DNA from: Colocasia esculenta
Lineage: Eukaryota; Streptophyta; Magnoliopsida; Alismatales; Araceae
Direction: 5' to 3'
Assembly (NCBI GenBank): GCA_014218235.1
Contig: CM024763.1
Span: 83,004,244-83,068,243 of the forward strand
DNA: 64,000 nt
Shown in pieces: positions 23,587-36,520 of the stretch; the stretch's first letter is position 1; the number at the start of each line of letters is the position of its first letter. A program made the translations under genes and the position numbers. The notes beneath the pieces were generated by a model that was not told the DNA's origin, made no database searches, and saw only the letters and a program-made list of their open reading frames with translations.

Positions 23587-25011
23587 AGGCCGGATTTCTC
23601 ATTAACTGAAGATGGAAGACTATTGTTCCGGGATCGAGTCTGTGTACCCGACCATGCGGAGACAAAGAAAATGATTATGGATGAGGCTCACAAGACCAGG
23701 TATACCATTCATCCTGGATCTACCAAAATGTATCAAGATTTGAAAAGAAGCTTTTGGTGGCCTAATATGAAGAGAGAGGTGGCGGAATATGTCGCCCGAT
23801 GCTTAACATGTCAAAAAGTTAAGGCGGAACACTTGCGACCCGCAGGTAAACTCAAACCCCTAGAAATCCCGGCATGGAAATGGGAAGGGATAGGGATGGA
23901 CTTTATTTTCGGACTACCCAGATCTAGAGGTGGATTCGATGGTATCTGGGTTATTGTCGACCGCTTAACTAAGTCGGCTCACTTCTTGCCAGTGAAGAAT
24001 AAGTGGTCAGTAGATGTTCTGGCTGCATTGTATGTGAAGGAAATAGTCAGATTACATGGAGTACCGGTGTCTATCGTGTCTGATAGAGACCCTAGGTTTA
24101 CATCCCACTTTTGGAAAGGACTGCACTACTCCTTGGGATCTAAACTAAACTTTAGCACGGCTTTCCATCCACAAACAGATGGTCAGATGGAGAGAACCAA
24201 CCAGGTGATTGAAGATATGCTTAGAGCATGTGTCCTAGATTTTGGAGGTAACTGGCATGAACACTTACCTCTTGTGGAGTTCGCCTATAATAATAGCTAT
24301 CAAGCTAGCATTCAAATGGAACCATTTGAAGCACTCTATGGCAGGAGTTGCCGATCTCCAATATACTGGTATGAAGTTGCCAAAAAACAAATGCTAGGAC
24401 CAGAGATGATAAGGGAAACAACAGAGAAGGTAAAGCTTATTCAAGAAAGAATGGCAGTGGCGCAGCAAAGACAAAAGGCATATGCGGATAATAGAAGAAG
24501 AGACCTAGAGTTTCAGGTTGGTGAACATGTATTCTTGAAAGTGTCCCCGGGCCATGGGATCAGGCGTTTTGGTATTAAAGGCAAGTTGTCACCAAGGTTC
24601 GTCGGGCCTTTCGAAATTCTTGAAAGAGTCGGCGAGGTGGCTTATCGTCTCGTTTTACCACCACAAATGGAGGGAATACACAATGTGTTCCACATATCCA
24701 TGTTGAAAAAGTATGTAAGAGACCCGTGGCATGTCATAGAATATGAGCTCCTGGAATTCAACAAAGACGGAACATATCAAGAGAAGCCAATTAAGATCGT
24801 GGACCGGGAACTGCGCCAACTAAGGAACAAGGTCATCCCACTAGTAAAGGTTAGATGGAATCAACGCATGGATGAAGACGACACGTGGGAAACCGAGGAA
24901 GCAATGCGCAAAAGATACCTGGAGCAAAAGAGGTGTTTAAATTCAAAGCACACATTATCCTTCAGTTTTGAAAGACATTTAAATTTCTGTAGTGTTGAAG
25001 AGTATAGTTGA
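23587..25011 (+). pseudogene. pol: Element B integrase with chromodomain
   Basis: It lies in the same frame as the preceding ORF, after the TAG. The zinc-binding end CLTCQKVKAE is followed by a catalytic core with D (MDF), D (SDRDP) and E (GQMERT) spaced about 60 and 35 residues apart. Then come the GPY-type module (VGPFEILERVG) and a chromodomain ending VKVRWNQ...EDDTWETEEAM. An extra tail of about 30 residues follows before the TGA. All catalytic residues are present. In this position the protein could only be made by readthrough or from an uninterrupted sister copy. Confidence 0.92.
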
Positions 25012-25247
25012 GAGTTGACTGTAAAAATGTAGTAGATCAATCAAAAAGTCATTTTGAGGTTCTAGACAAACTTAATGAGCACATCATGAGTGGAAGTTGA
25101 TATAACTCAAGAGGAATCTTGAATTTTGTAAAAGAATGAGTAGTGAATTCATTAGCTCCCCCTGAAATGATGATTCCAAAAATTTTTCAAGTACACCTCA
25201 CTTGTACAATAACCTTCTATACATGAATTTGGGGACCAAATTCCCTT
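25012..25247 (+). other. Element B 3' untranslated spacer
   Basis: This is AT-rich non-coding DNA between integrase and the polypurine tract. I see no ORF or repeat in it. Confidence 0.7.
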
Positions 25248-25260
25248 AAGTGGGGGAGGG
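25248..25260 (+). other. Polypurine tract of element B
   Basis: AAGTGGGGGAGGG directly abuts the TG of the 3' LTR. Confidence 0.9.
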
Positions 25261-28200
25261 TGTAGCACCCCGAAAATTTTAATTACATAGAGATTTAATT
25301 AAATGGAAATAAATAATTTCCATAATAATAGATTATTTAAAACATACGTACCATTATCGTATGTGCTAGAACACAACGGAAAATTCCGTAAAAATTATAA
25401 ATCAACCCCACACATTATTCCTAAATGTTCCACAAAGAAATTTATGTCAAGAAAAATCGGATTAGCCAAGTTTAAAGTGTTGCGCGACTTATTATCGTAA
25501 TTCATGAATAAGTCGAAAAATCATTATCACACGTACTTGGATGAGTCGGAAAATTAAATAAAAATTATATATGGACTTCAAATAATATCCTCTAATGACC
25601 CATCAAGAAATTTGGGTCAAGAGAAATCGTTTGGGCTAGGTTTAAGAATTATTGTGACCAATTATCCAAATTAGGAAACAAGTCGGAAAATCGTTAACAC
25701 GAAAACACGACGCAACTATAAATTCAATAAAGAGGTTGGGGAGACTTCCAACATTATATAATGATGACCCATTATCATAATTGGGCCATTGGACCTCATA
25801 TGACCCAAAACTCAAATGAAGCAAGAAAATGCATGGAAATTCGTAACCATAAATAAGTTGAAATTAGAAAGTGGTAATTAGGGTTTAATTGGGAGGCAAT
25901 CATGCATTCTTGGCAACCCAAATTCGTGCCTATCCACCCATGGAGGTTGCTTGATGGCCAAGACGCTCTAATAGAGAGGGAGAGATCTTCAAATTATGGA
26001 AAGACACAAGCCAATCCCGCAACCCTTCTTTCCTTGTTGCATTAGGACTCCTAAAACCCATAGATACTTAAATACTCTTCACCCAAACCCTAGGGACGAG
26101 TTTAGAACTTGCTGGGGTCGTGTGGAAGAGCTCTTGGTGGCTGAGGAGCTGTGGAACGACCACAAGAAGCTCATCTTCTTCCCCCTTGTGTCTGCTGCGA
26201 CCTACACAGACAGTCATCTTGAAGTCGACCAAAGGTAGGTCAAACCTAAACCAAACCTTGCAAGGCTTATACCCTTGGAAAGAGGGTCAAGTCTACGTTC
26301 CAACCCAAGTGGAATGCCCAAATTCCATGCAGTATACACGGAGCAGTAAGCATTCTCCTCCAAGTGGTCTGAACTCGGGTTTTCTGGAAAAATGAGACTT
26401 CTTCAACCCAGAAGGTAGGTTTTCTCGGGCCAAACCTTAACATATCCTATACCAATGTGTAGAGCATCAAGTTAACTTTCATTTCCCACTGGTTTCATCA
26501 AATTTCATTGAGTAGATTGTGAACTATAAGTGTTTTCCCAAAGTCACGCACTGTCAGGGTTTTTCCCGTTCTTTATTTGTTGCATGCGATTTGAGACCGA
26601 ATTAGAGCAAACCCCCAACATGAAAGTTTTCCTACTAGTTGCCCTCGTCATGTCTTATGTTGAACGTTTTATCTAAATGTCCTTAGTTAGAGAGTTATAA
26701 GCATGGTAAGAGGGTTGTTGTTTGAAACTTCGTTTTCAGGTAGCACTTGGCTTTTATGTTCGAATTTGACTTGATTAAAGCCTGTCGAAACCATCATTGT
26801 TTTCTAATTATGATTTACTGGAAGCACCCTTGCATGTCTAGGTTGGTTTAAAACTGGTTTCATTATTTTTCATGCATTATGCAATTTGTTCTCTATTTTT
26901 GAAGTACCCTGTGTCAATATAAGGTAGTTCTAGACCGCAATCCAATGCCTGTCCTTTCCCTGTTGTACTCTGGCACGGACCCTGTGAACGCGACGGCCCG
27001 ATAGACCGCGTTCACAAGGCCGTCGCGATAGAGCGCACTGTCACGATCTGATCGTGACAGGACATGTCGTCACGGTATGCTGAGAACCTGTCGCGTTCCC
27101 TTCATACCCTTGTCGCGATCTGCCTGCTTGTTCTGTCATGCCTGTCGCGACCTGCACAAGGCACTGTAGCGTTTTGTTCCCGACCCGTCGTAACCCTTAC
27201 CAGGATCCGTCGCGACCTCAGTATTTCGCATGAAGCCCCAACTATTTTGTTTGTAAACTTTACCATTATACCCAAGGTCTGTTTAATATGATTTTAATGT
27301 GTAAATTATACGTCATGGGTCTGATCATTGCATGATGTCTATTTAACGGCTTAAAAGTGTTTAACCCATTTAAAAAGCCTTAAATACATGAATATTATTC
27401 TAAATTCTTTCTTAATGATATGATCATTCATGAAACTTGTGATTGACTCTTGTTACTATTCTAGCTTGATTAAATGATGATTATTATCTTTAAATCTTGC
27501 AAACCCATGTATAGTTAAATACATTGTGATTCGCATGTCATCATGTTAAATGTTTTCCACGAGTTTGAGACCGATAGATTGAGAATTGAGACGTGTATGT
27601 CACTACACACTTGCACATCTAGGCAGCCCTTTCTTGGGGATTTGGAAACTCTCTACCGGTCATTCCGAATCGGTAGACTAGTGACCTTTTCTCTAAGGCC
27701 TCCGTAAATCTCCTCTGACCATGGATTCCCACATGGCCGACGAGTTGGTTGTACCATGAAGTTCCATGGAGATAGCGTGCACTTCCTCTCTCATCTTGTT
27801 CTCGTGAGTGTGAATTACAATATAGACTAAAGCCATTAATGTAAAGATTGAACCAAAGTATGAATCGTACCGTTATGCTACCAAATTTATCTCTTGACCA
27901 TTATTATCATGAAATCATGTTCAATTTACTCATTGTTGGTTCTCATCATTATCATGAACATGATATCACAGATGCTTACATTTTGAAAACTCTCATTGAC
28001 CATCATTAATGACTGTGGGTATCTACATTTAAAAATTTAAGTGAGATGCTGACAGGGCATGACGTGTGTCCAAGGGCTCCAGTCTAGCCCCAATGACGGC
28101 GAGTCATAAATATACTGTTAACCATGGGGTATAATGATTACTGGCATTGCATCTGCGCTGGGAGTCGTGCGTGTCGTGTTGAATGATAGATACAATAACC

Positions 28201-29007
28201 ACATACACGTGTCCTGTTGTACATTCTTGATGGATCTTTTCTTGGTGTACATTAGTGTCTACGTGCCTGATTAGTGTTACATGATCGTGCTCGTGCAAGC
28301 TTGCTTGCTTGCGTGATATGACCATCCTGCATTTAATGCAATTAGTGATATCTTGCGTTCTTGACATCAAGTGAAATCTTGCGTGCTTGTACAAAGTGAT
28401 CTATTGCTAGTTCTATCTTGTCATCTTGTTCAAAAAATCTTGTTCTATCGTGATCACTCTATCTATCTTGTCCATGTATCATGTTTTAATGAGTTTTATT
28501 CGCACCTGCATATCATGACATTCATCGTACTTACCTAGTTCTAAATTACTAATCACTTATATCATTGCCCGCACATTGAGATATAAATCCTACTGGGCTA
28601 GTTTGCTCATCCCCTACTTTTACCCAATCTAGATGAATATGAAGTTGAAGAGGAAGAGCAAGTCGAGGATGGGAATGCGTCCGAGTGATGAGCGTTCCAA
28701 TTATGAGTCTATCTATAGTTAGTTTATTTGAGTGTTAGAACAATGTAGTAGGAAGTGAGGTATTATGTACTTTTACTTTTATTGAGTCTTAGTCCTGTAA
28801 TAGTTTCCATTTGGAACACAATGAGTTGAGATTTGAATAAAAGATTAGTTGAGTTCAATATTTGGGCCCTATGATAATGTATGTTATTATACATTTAGTG
28901 TGTGCTAGCTAGAGACTTATTTGCTGACTGTTCACGTCTCGGGATATCGTCTCAAATTATTTCTGAATTATTATTAATATCCACTGCCAAATTCTCGGGA
29001 CGTGACA
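25261..29007 (+). mobile_element. Element B 3' LTR, 3747 bp
   Basis: It begins TGTAGCACCCCG and ends CTCGGGACGTGACA, followed by ACCTT (29008-29012), the TSD matching 1734-1738. It is uninterrupted and so serves as the reference for the split 5' LTR. The GTCGCGAC-type CpG cluster is at about 26990-27220, and the stem plus AG/GT module is near 28595-28635. Confidence 0.96.
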
Positions 29008-29012
29008 ACCTT

Positions 29013-29537
29013 GGTCCAGAAACCTTCAAATCGCACGCACGAGCTCTGCTCCTCCCTTCTCTCGGCCCTCTTTTTCTCCCTTCTCAACCAGTGCGAAATT
29101 CCTCTCAGATGCCAAAACCGAGTCTTAAAAAGGATCCCCATGCCTAGCCAAGACTTAATCCTAGCCCTAGGATCAGAAACGCACAATTTTGCCCATTTAA
29201 TGCTTTTGGAAACAACCGATTTCACTTCCCCGGAACGGTAACATAAAAAACAGGCAAGTCAGGTTAACGTCAACCTAAGTTGCCGTCAGCCATGACGTAA
29301 ACGTCCATCAATTGTGTCGTCTACATTCTTGCCCGAAAAATTAAGTATTTCAGAAAATAATAAACGACACAATATGTTGTCGTTAACAATACATAAACGG
29401 CGGACGATCATGCCGCTAAGAGATGTCAACGCCAGCAGATGTTGACGCCAAGTTCAACACAGAACGACACATAATTATATGCAGAAATAAACATACAATT
29501 GCAATATAAAGTTTGAGAAAAATTCTAGGGCACTACA
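29013..29537 (-). mobile_element. Element E: antisense gypsy LTR, right piece (LTR start)
   Basis: Read on the minus strand it starts TGTAGTGCCCTAG, a normal plant LTR start, and runs left until B. It joins 1738 across the insertion of B. It carries many GACG/CGTC and GACGCC words (29255-29460). Its edge at 29537 lies inside the gag of C; ACGAA (29538-29542) is the expected TSD, whose partner is left of the window. An ORF spanning its edge (29513) merely runs out of the LTR into gag. Confidence 0.82.
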
Positions 29538-30326
29538 ACGAAGGTGACACAGACAGTGAGTCAAGCTTCAGCGAAGAAGAAGAAGAAAAGGCCAACTTGG
29601 CCTTCATGGCAAATGTTGATGATAAGGTAACCTCTGACTCATCTTTTACTTCTTGCAATGAATCTGATTCAGATAGCTTAGAAGATACTTTTAACGAATT
29701 ATACAGTAAATATAAAGATGTCTGTAAATTGTTAAAAACAACTAAGAAAAATTATACATGTCTCGAAATAACCAACTCAGATCTAAAATCTGAAACTGAA
29801 CAATTAGAAAAATAAATTTCAAAATTAAAAGGAAGAAATGAACTGTTATATAAAGATATAAAAAATAAAAATGAAAAGATATCAAACTTAGAAAATTAGG
29901 AAACCACAATCAAATTTAAAAGTGAAATTAACACACTAACAAAAGATAATGAATATTTAATGGCCACAATTGAAAATTTTACAAATGAAAAATCTTCTTT
30001 AATATTAAAAGGAGCAAGAAAATCAGGTAGAAAAAAGTATGGCTTAGGATACACTCCACCAGACAATGAAGAAACTATAATTCATCCTAAAATTTATCCA
30101 ACTCCAAAATTCGTAGCTGAATAAAATCTCAATTATAAAATAAATAAAAGTAAGAACCATAAGCCAAATAAGATATTCAACAATATTCCTTGCTGCACAC
30201 TGTAAAAAATTAGGTCACACTAAAATAACATGTACAACTAAAACACCTAAAATGGATTCCCAAAAGAAACTGTAAAGATACTAACTAACCAGGACCCAAA
30301 AGAACTTGGGTACCTAAATCTAATTG
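29538..30326 (+). pseudogene. gag: Element C gag, C-terminal half
   Basis: This is Sirevirus gag truncated on the left by element E. It starts in the acidic Ser-rich segment (DTDSESS, then KANLAFMAN) that follows the zinc knuckle in element D, and continues into a Lys/Asn/Glu-rich coiled coil with stop codons (for example 29813 and 29897). It closes with the GPKRTWVPK-like end of gag before protease. A second Cys-rich stretch near 30190 is degenerate. D keeps the same layout, which confirms the assignment. The rest of the gag and the 5' LTR of C lie left of the window. Confidence 0.82.
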
Positions 30327-30339
30327 ATTTATTATAGGA

Positions 30340-31819
30340 AAGCCTTAGAGCATCAAAGTGGTACCTTGACAGCGGGTGCTCAAGGCATATGACAGGTAAC
30401 AAGAAACTGTTCTCTCATATCAAAAGTGAAGAAGGCATAGTCACCTATGGCAATAATGGAAAAGGGTCAGTAATTGGTTGTGGATCTATTAGAAGTCAAG
30501 ATAGAATCCTTATAGAAGATGTTCTATGCATCAAAGGACTCAAGCATAATCTAATTAGCATTAGTCAACTATGCGACAAGGGCCACCAAATCAAATTTTA
30601 GGAATCTAAGTGTCTGATTATCAAGGATGGTGCAATTGTCTTCAAAGCCAGCAGAGAAAAGAATTTATATGTACTGCATTTAAAAGAACTGAAAGATCAA
30701 GATATTTGTCTAGCAACAAGTAAAGATCAGAATGCTGAATTATGGCATAGAAGATTAGGCCATTGTAGCTTGGATGAAATAAGAAAACTTATCAAACATG
30801 ATCTAGTAGAAGGTCTGCCGAAGATAAACACAAGACTTGACAGTATTTGTGAACCTTGTGCAAAAGGGAAGCATGCAAAATCCTCCTTCAAATCAAAGAC
30901 AGTAGTTACTACCTCCAAACCACTAGAACTGCTACATATGGATCTGTTTGGACCAATGAGAACTACCAGCCTGGGAGGAAAGAACTTTGGATTTGTCATA
31001 GTAGATGATTATTCAAGATTCATATGGGTATCATTTTTAGAGCATAAAGATGACACATTTGAAAGTTTTGTAAAGTTTAGTAAAGTAGCTCAAAAGGATA
31101 AGAAGTTCAACATCATTAGCATCCGCTCAGATCATGGAGAAGAATTCCAAAACGGCAGATTTGCAGATTTCTATAATGATCAAGGTATAGAACACAATTT
31201 CTCAGCACCTAGAACACCACAGCAAAATGGAGTAGCTGAGAGGAAGAATAGAATCTTGTTGGATATGGCTAGGACCATGCTATCTGAGTACAACCTTCCA
31301 AGATACTTCTGGGCAGAAGCTATAAACACAGCATGTTACATCATAAATAGAGTCATGATCAAGCCAATCCTGAAGAAGACTGCATACGAGCTGTACAAGC
31401 AAAGGAAGCCCAAGATCAGCCATCTCAGAACATTTGGATGCCCATGCTTCATTCACAACAATGGTAAGAGAGACATAGATAAGCTGGATCCCAAATCTGA
31501 TGAAGGGATCTTTATGGGGTACACTTCTAAACCCAAAGGCTATAGAGTTTTTAATAAAAGAAGTTTATTGGTTGAACAAACTGTTCATATTATTTTTGAT
31601 GAATCTAACCCTTCTTTGAGAAAGGAGTCTGTAAGTGATGATGAAGACACATATAGTCTTACCCATAAGCTCAAAGAATCTACCATCAAGGATAGTGAAG
31701 ATCCACCTTTGGAAGAACTACAACAGAAAGATATTATCCATGATGATCTTCCAAAGGAATGGAGGTATAAAAAGATCACCCTACTAACAACATCATTAGA
31801 GATCCATCAGTTAGGGTAA
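30340..31819 (+). pseudogene. pol: Element C protease and integrase
   Basis: This is copia pol with integrase before RT. The protease active site DSG is intact at 30368-30376, within WYLDSGCSRHMTG. A stop at 30599-30601 splits it from integrase. The pre-integrase zinc region (LWHRRLGHCS, then CEPCAKGKH) is followed by the core with D (LLHMDLFGP), D (SDHGEEF) and E (NGVAERKN), in D-62-D-35-E spacing. The copia-type C-terminal motif DEGIFMGYTSKPKGYRVFN follows. The frame ends at a stop near 31819 after a probable shift around 31770. It is very close to element D, and both are Sirevirus-type. Confidence 0.9.
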
Positions 31820-31829
31820 GAACAAGAGC

Positions 31830-33391
31830 TAATGTTATTCCTTGTGATTATTTAGCATTTGTATCTCAAATAGAGCCGAAGAAAGTCAATAAGGCACTGT
31901 TTGATAAATCTTAGATTTTAGCCATGCAAGATGAACTTAATCAGTTCAGGAGAAATCAAATTTGGTCCCTTGTTCCGAGACCATCAGATCATCCTGTGAT
32001 TGGCACCAAATGGGTGTTCAGGAACAAATTGGATGAAGCTGGTGTTATCACTAGCAACAAGGCTAGACTGGTTGCTCAAGGCTATTCCCAAGAAGAATGC
32101 ATAGATTTCGATGAAACCTATGCACCAGTGGCTAGACTAGAGGCTATTCAAATTTACTTACTTATGCATGTGCATTAGATTTAAAACATTTTCAAATGGA
32201 TGTAAAATCTACATTTTTAAATGGTTATATAAAGGAGGAAGTCTACGTAGAACAGCCTCCTAATTTTGATGATTTAGATTTTCTAAATCATGTGTTCAAA
32301 TTGCATAAAGTATTATATGGTTTAAAGCAAGCACCTAAAGTATGGTATGAAAGACTTAGTGCATTCTTGCTAAATCATGGTTTTATTAGAGGTCAAGTAG
32401 ATAGCACACTGTTTATTAAGTCAAAAGTCAAAGATATATTGCTCAAATTTATGTAGGCGATATTATTTTCGGATCTATTGATGAATCTTTGTGCAAGTAT
32501 TTTGAAAAGTTCATGCAGAGAGAATTTGAGATGAACATGATGGGAGAACTCAACTACTTCCTTGGATTACAAATAAAGCAAGACAAAGAAGGAACACACA
32601 TTTGTCAAGCAAAGTACACCAAGGAATTATTAAAGAAATTCGGATTCGAAAATGTCAAACCACTGTCCACTCCAATGAGCACATCTATAAGGTTAGACAG
32701 TGATAAGGAAGGTAAGAAAGTTGATCAGAAAATTTATAGAGGCATGATAGGATCATTGCTTTATTTAACAGTTAGTAGACTACATATCTTATTTAGTGTA
32801 TGTATGTGTGCAAGATACCAGCCTGATCCTAAAGAGTCTCATCTAATATCTGTTAAAAGAATTTTTAGATATCTAGCTAAAACTCATGACCTTGGACTAT
32901 GGTATCCTAAATCATGTGAAACTAGTTTAGTTAGATATTTTGATGCTGACTATGCTAGAAGCAAAGTAGATAGAAAAAGCACCAGTGGTGGTTGTCAATT
33001 TCTTGCAGGATGCTTGATTTCATGGTCTTCAAAGAAGCAAAATTCAGTAGCACTATCAACAGCTAAAGCTGAATACGTAACTGCTGGAAGCTGTTGCACT
33101 CAACTCTTATGGATCAAACAACAGCTTGAGGACTATGGGTTGCACATCAAGACCATTCAATTGCTGTGCGACAACACAAGTGTGATAAATCTCACAAAAA
33201 ATCCAGTTCAGCACTCTAGGACGAAACATATAGAGGTCAGATATCATTTTATTAGAGATCATGTAGCTAATGACAATATAAATATTTCCTTTATAGATAC
33301 TCTAAATCAGTTAGTAGATATCTTTACAAAGGCCTTACCTGAAGAGAGATTTACGTCTCTTAGAAGGGAATTAGGCTTGTGTAATTTGTAA
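31830..33391 (+). pseudogene. pol: Element C reverse transcriptase and RNase H
   Basis: Three open stretches (about 31924-32178, 32196-32456 and 32489-33391) in shifted frames cover one copia RT-RNase H. Motifs include GTKWVFRNKLDE, ARLVAQGYSQEE, FQMDVKSTFLNG and LYGLKQAPKVWYERL. The polymerase box reads YVGD (32450-32461) where D has YVDD, so a catalytic Asp is Gly; a 1-bp loss lies just before it. RNase H retains the STAKAEYVTAGSC-type helix and ends ALPEERFTSLRRELG before TAA. Loss of this Asp would abolish polymerase activity even if the frames were whole. Confidence 0.9.
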
Positions 33392-33806
33392 CAAATATGT
33401 CTGTACATAACTGAAATAATAAATTTTGGAATAATACTTGTCCTTCTCGCCCTTCCTGCTAAAATTTAAGCAAATCCTTTATTGCTTGCGTTATAAATTG
33501 CTATGGCATTTCATAATTAATTCTTTATTGTTTGCGTAATCCTCTCCTCTTTTGTCGTTATCCGCTTTTAATGCTCTGGTGTTTCAAAAAGCTACTATAA
33601 TGTCTTGCCGTTAAGTCCGAAATTCTTACCGCATCGATTTCCTCTCTCTCTTATCTCCTTCGATTTGCTTGGTTGCGAAACCCTCATTGACTCCAGAATC
33701 CCCTCTGTGAAGTTTCGAAGAATCCCTCTATTCCCGCTCAAATTTCTTGAGGGTTCTTGTTCCTCTCTTCCCCACGATCCTCCAGAAACCTTCCTTGCTC
33801 AATTCC
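33392..33806 (+). promoter_or_regulatory. Element C pol-ORF3 spacer with acceptor-like site
   Basis: This 415-bp non-coding stretch lies between RNase H and the third ORF. Its 3' end has a pyrimidine-rich run and CTCCAG (AG at 33784-33785), then exactly 21 nt to the ORF3 ATG. Element D has the same arrangement (44478-44479, ATG 44501). The last 67 nt align without gaps between C and D, although the in-frame residues differ. It looks like a splice acceptor for a subgenomic ORF3 mRNA. Confidence 0.5.
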
Positions 33807-36520
33807 ATGGTCGCTTCTGGGAGTTCCGACAGCGTAGGTGGTTACAGTGTCGCCTTCCTCATGGCGGAACAACAGGAACGTTTTGGGGCTGTCAGTATCA
33901 AGCTTTGTGGAAACAAGGCAGTGGATATTGAAGATCTAGAGAAGCATGGGATGCACGACATAGTGGAAGCTATTCAGAGGATGAAGTGGACGAGGATGGT
34001 TACTATTTCTAAACCAAGTTATCCAGACCTAGCCAAAGCTTTCTACACCTGCCTGAAATCAGAAGAAGATGGATCTCTCTCCTCCACGGTAAAAGGTACA
34101 CCCATTCACATCACCTATGATCTTTTGGAGAGACTATTTGGAGTATCTACAGTCGGTCAAAGTGGGGTGAACTCCATAGACATTCATGCCAAGGGGCTAG
34201 GGATCATCGGAACAGAGTACAAGTTGAAGAATGGAAAGATCGACATCAACCAACTTAATGCATTCAACAGAATACTGCACTTTATAGTTTGTCATATTTT
34301 GGTGCCAAGAGGCGCTACTTTCTCAACCTGCCCAAAAGGAGATTCGGATATGATGTTCTGGGCCATCCAAAATCAAGATATCAACATGGCTCAGGTTATT
34401 ATTGAAAGGATGAAGTCTGCTGCAGAGATGATATGGGATAAGAAGAATAAATTGACAGTATCTCTTCCATATGCCCAGCTACTCACCAGAATTTTCAAGG
34501 ATTATGATATTGACCTGAAAGGAGAAGTAATGGAGAAGATGGGCCAGCCTATTCAGTCCAGGAATTTGAAGAAAAGTGGCTTCTCCCTAGTGGGAAACAT
34601 TTGGACCAAGACCTCTGTGGCAGAAGGGGAAGCAATCATTGGGGAAGCTCCAGAAATTCCACCAGTTCTAGAGGCAGAGGCAGAAGTCATAATTGAAGTA
34701 CCTCCTACATCAGTGAGGAGGATTGAGGAAATATCACCAGCACTCATTGAGCCTGTTGGGCAATCAACTGAAAGGGTGATCCCCTCTACAGTCCCTGCTC
34801 CTACAATTGAAGAATTTGTCATCTTAGATACTATTACTCATGCTGAGGGGGAGCAGGAAAATACTCTCATGGAAGACATTCCAATTGTTCATGTTGCAGA
34901 TGTTAGTATGGAGGGTAGTATGGTAGAAACCATTCCAGAGGTGGTGGCACCAGGCCACACTAAAGATATACTGATGGAAGATGCTCTAGCTCAGGGGGAG
35001 CCAGAGATTCAGTGGGAGCCTACTGCTAGTGCTCCTGCAGATCAATTCCAGGAAGGAATTGTTGAAGATGTTTCAGATGAGGATATGGAGCCCATTATCA
35101 GCTCCGGTGAAAAGAGAAAGGGTGTTGCCCCCAGAATTCCCAGAATTCCTCTACTCACCAGGAAGGCACACCACAGATCAAAGAAGAGGAAGATTCATGT
35201 GCACATGAAGCCTGTCATTAATAGACTGAATGCACATAGGGAGATTTTGTGCTCTTTGCAGTCTGAAGTACAATCCATCTTTATTAGTCACAGCACTGAA
35301 GCCAAGGAGATTGGAGCAGTTAGACCTGAACTCCAGGAGAAGAGAAGTGAGTTGGGAAGCTTGAAGCAGCTAGTGTCAAATCTGTCAGAATTTGTGAGGA
35401 TGCAATTGTCTGTTCCTACCCCTCCTGCTCCCACTCAATCTGTACCAGAAGAAGTAGTCAGGCCACCAGGGCCTTGTGAAGAGGAAGTCAGGCCACTAGG
35501 GCCTTCTGAAGAGAAAGTCCGGCCACCAGGGCAATCAGTTGCAGAGACAAGGCCATCAGGGCCATTTGAAGTTGAGGATGTTGGTACTGGACCATCAAGG
35601 CCAGTGGAGTCAGTGGCAGAGCCAGTTAGGTCTCAAGCTTCTGTAGAAGTTGTTGATGTGCCCCCAGAGCCTACTGTCCCTTCTAACCTTCAGACTCTAG
35701 CTCCTTCTTCTCCACCTACCTCCTTTTCAGCCCCACCTGCACCTGAACCTTCTAAGAAATCTCTTCCAAAACACATCTCCTCACCTATACCTTTTCCTGC
35801 TACCTCCTCTTCCTCATCTATTTCTTCTACTGCTATTCCTCCTCCTCCCACATTTGAGGAACCTCCAGCATCATCCTCAGCTAGTCCCTCATCTGCTGAT
35901 CCATCATCTGCTGGACCATCTGCACCACCTCCTCCTACTTCTTTCTCTTCTCTTCATCCACCCACTCCTCCCTCCTTTATCACCATCATTCTGGACGGTG
36001 CTCGTGTTCAAGGCCATGTCATTCAGGACATTAAAGATGAGTTTGAATAAGCAATTCTTCACTCAGTCTTGTCTGTCTCCTCCCATGTTCACAGGACAGG
36101 TTCTCCCAGTCCTGCCCCCAAAAAGTGAAAAGTTTCTAAGAAACTTGTTCTCTCTTCTGAACCTCGATTCCCCCCTCTTTGGTTCTCTCTTTCTATTAAA
36201 AATAGAAGGAGATCCCTTTATTTTGAATTCTTACAAAAGTGTACATTTACTGCCATTTTTGGCCTCCCTCACCTTAATCTCACAGAACACCTCACTATTG
36301 TTCTTCCTCTCTCCCCTATATCCAAATCAGATCAGTCCAAAATCTTCTCCTTAGCTAAGTCTAAGACTGAAGACCAGTGGGCTCAGGGCCATAAGTCTCT
36401 CTATAGGAAATTCTTGCTTGCCAGATCTGAAAGGTTTCCACCCTCAGACCACCAACTTTCTCTGTCTGAGTGGTTTGTCATCTACCAAAGAAACACTTGG
36501 GGTCCCTTCATCCAAAGGGA
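33807..36520 (+). pseudogene. Element C third ORF, N-terminal part
   Basis: This extra ORF downstream of pol is at the position where Sireviruses can carry an env-like gene. The ATG at 33807 has a homologous partner in D at 44501. The first 260 residues form a conserved domain (AEQQERFGAVSIKLCGNKAVD, LLERLFGVST, INQLNAFNRILHFIVC, DSDMMFWAIQNQ, NLKKSGFSLV). It resembles proteins labelled putative plant transposon protein in plant databases; that is recollection, not a search. A Glu/Pro/Ser-rich linker of about 380 residues follows. An in-frame TAA (36048-36050) stops it, and homology continues to 36520, where the TRIM unit and D interrupt; it resumes at 50577. I see no signal peptide or clear membrane segment, so an envelope role is not shown. 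Confidence 0.8.

Noticed and set aside
29513..29560. Gag start at 29513 in element C
   Set aside because: The first codons lie in the antisense LTR of E; gag homology begins only after 29538.
33747..36050. Envelope glycoprotein
   Set aside because: Its position fits an env-like gene, but I see no signal peptide, membrane anchor or glycoprotein features, so only third ORF is claimed.
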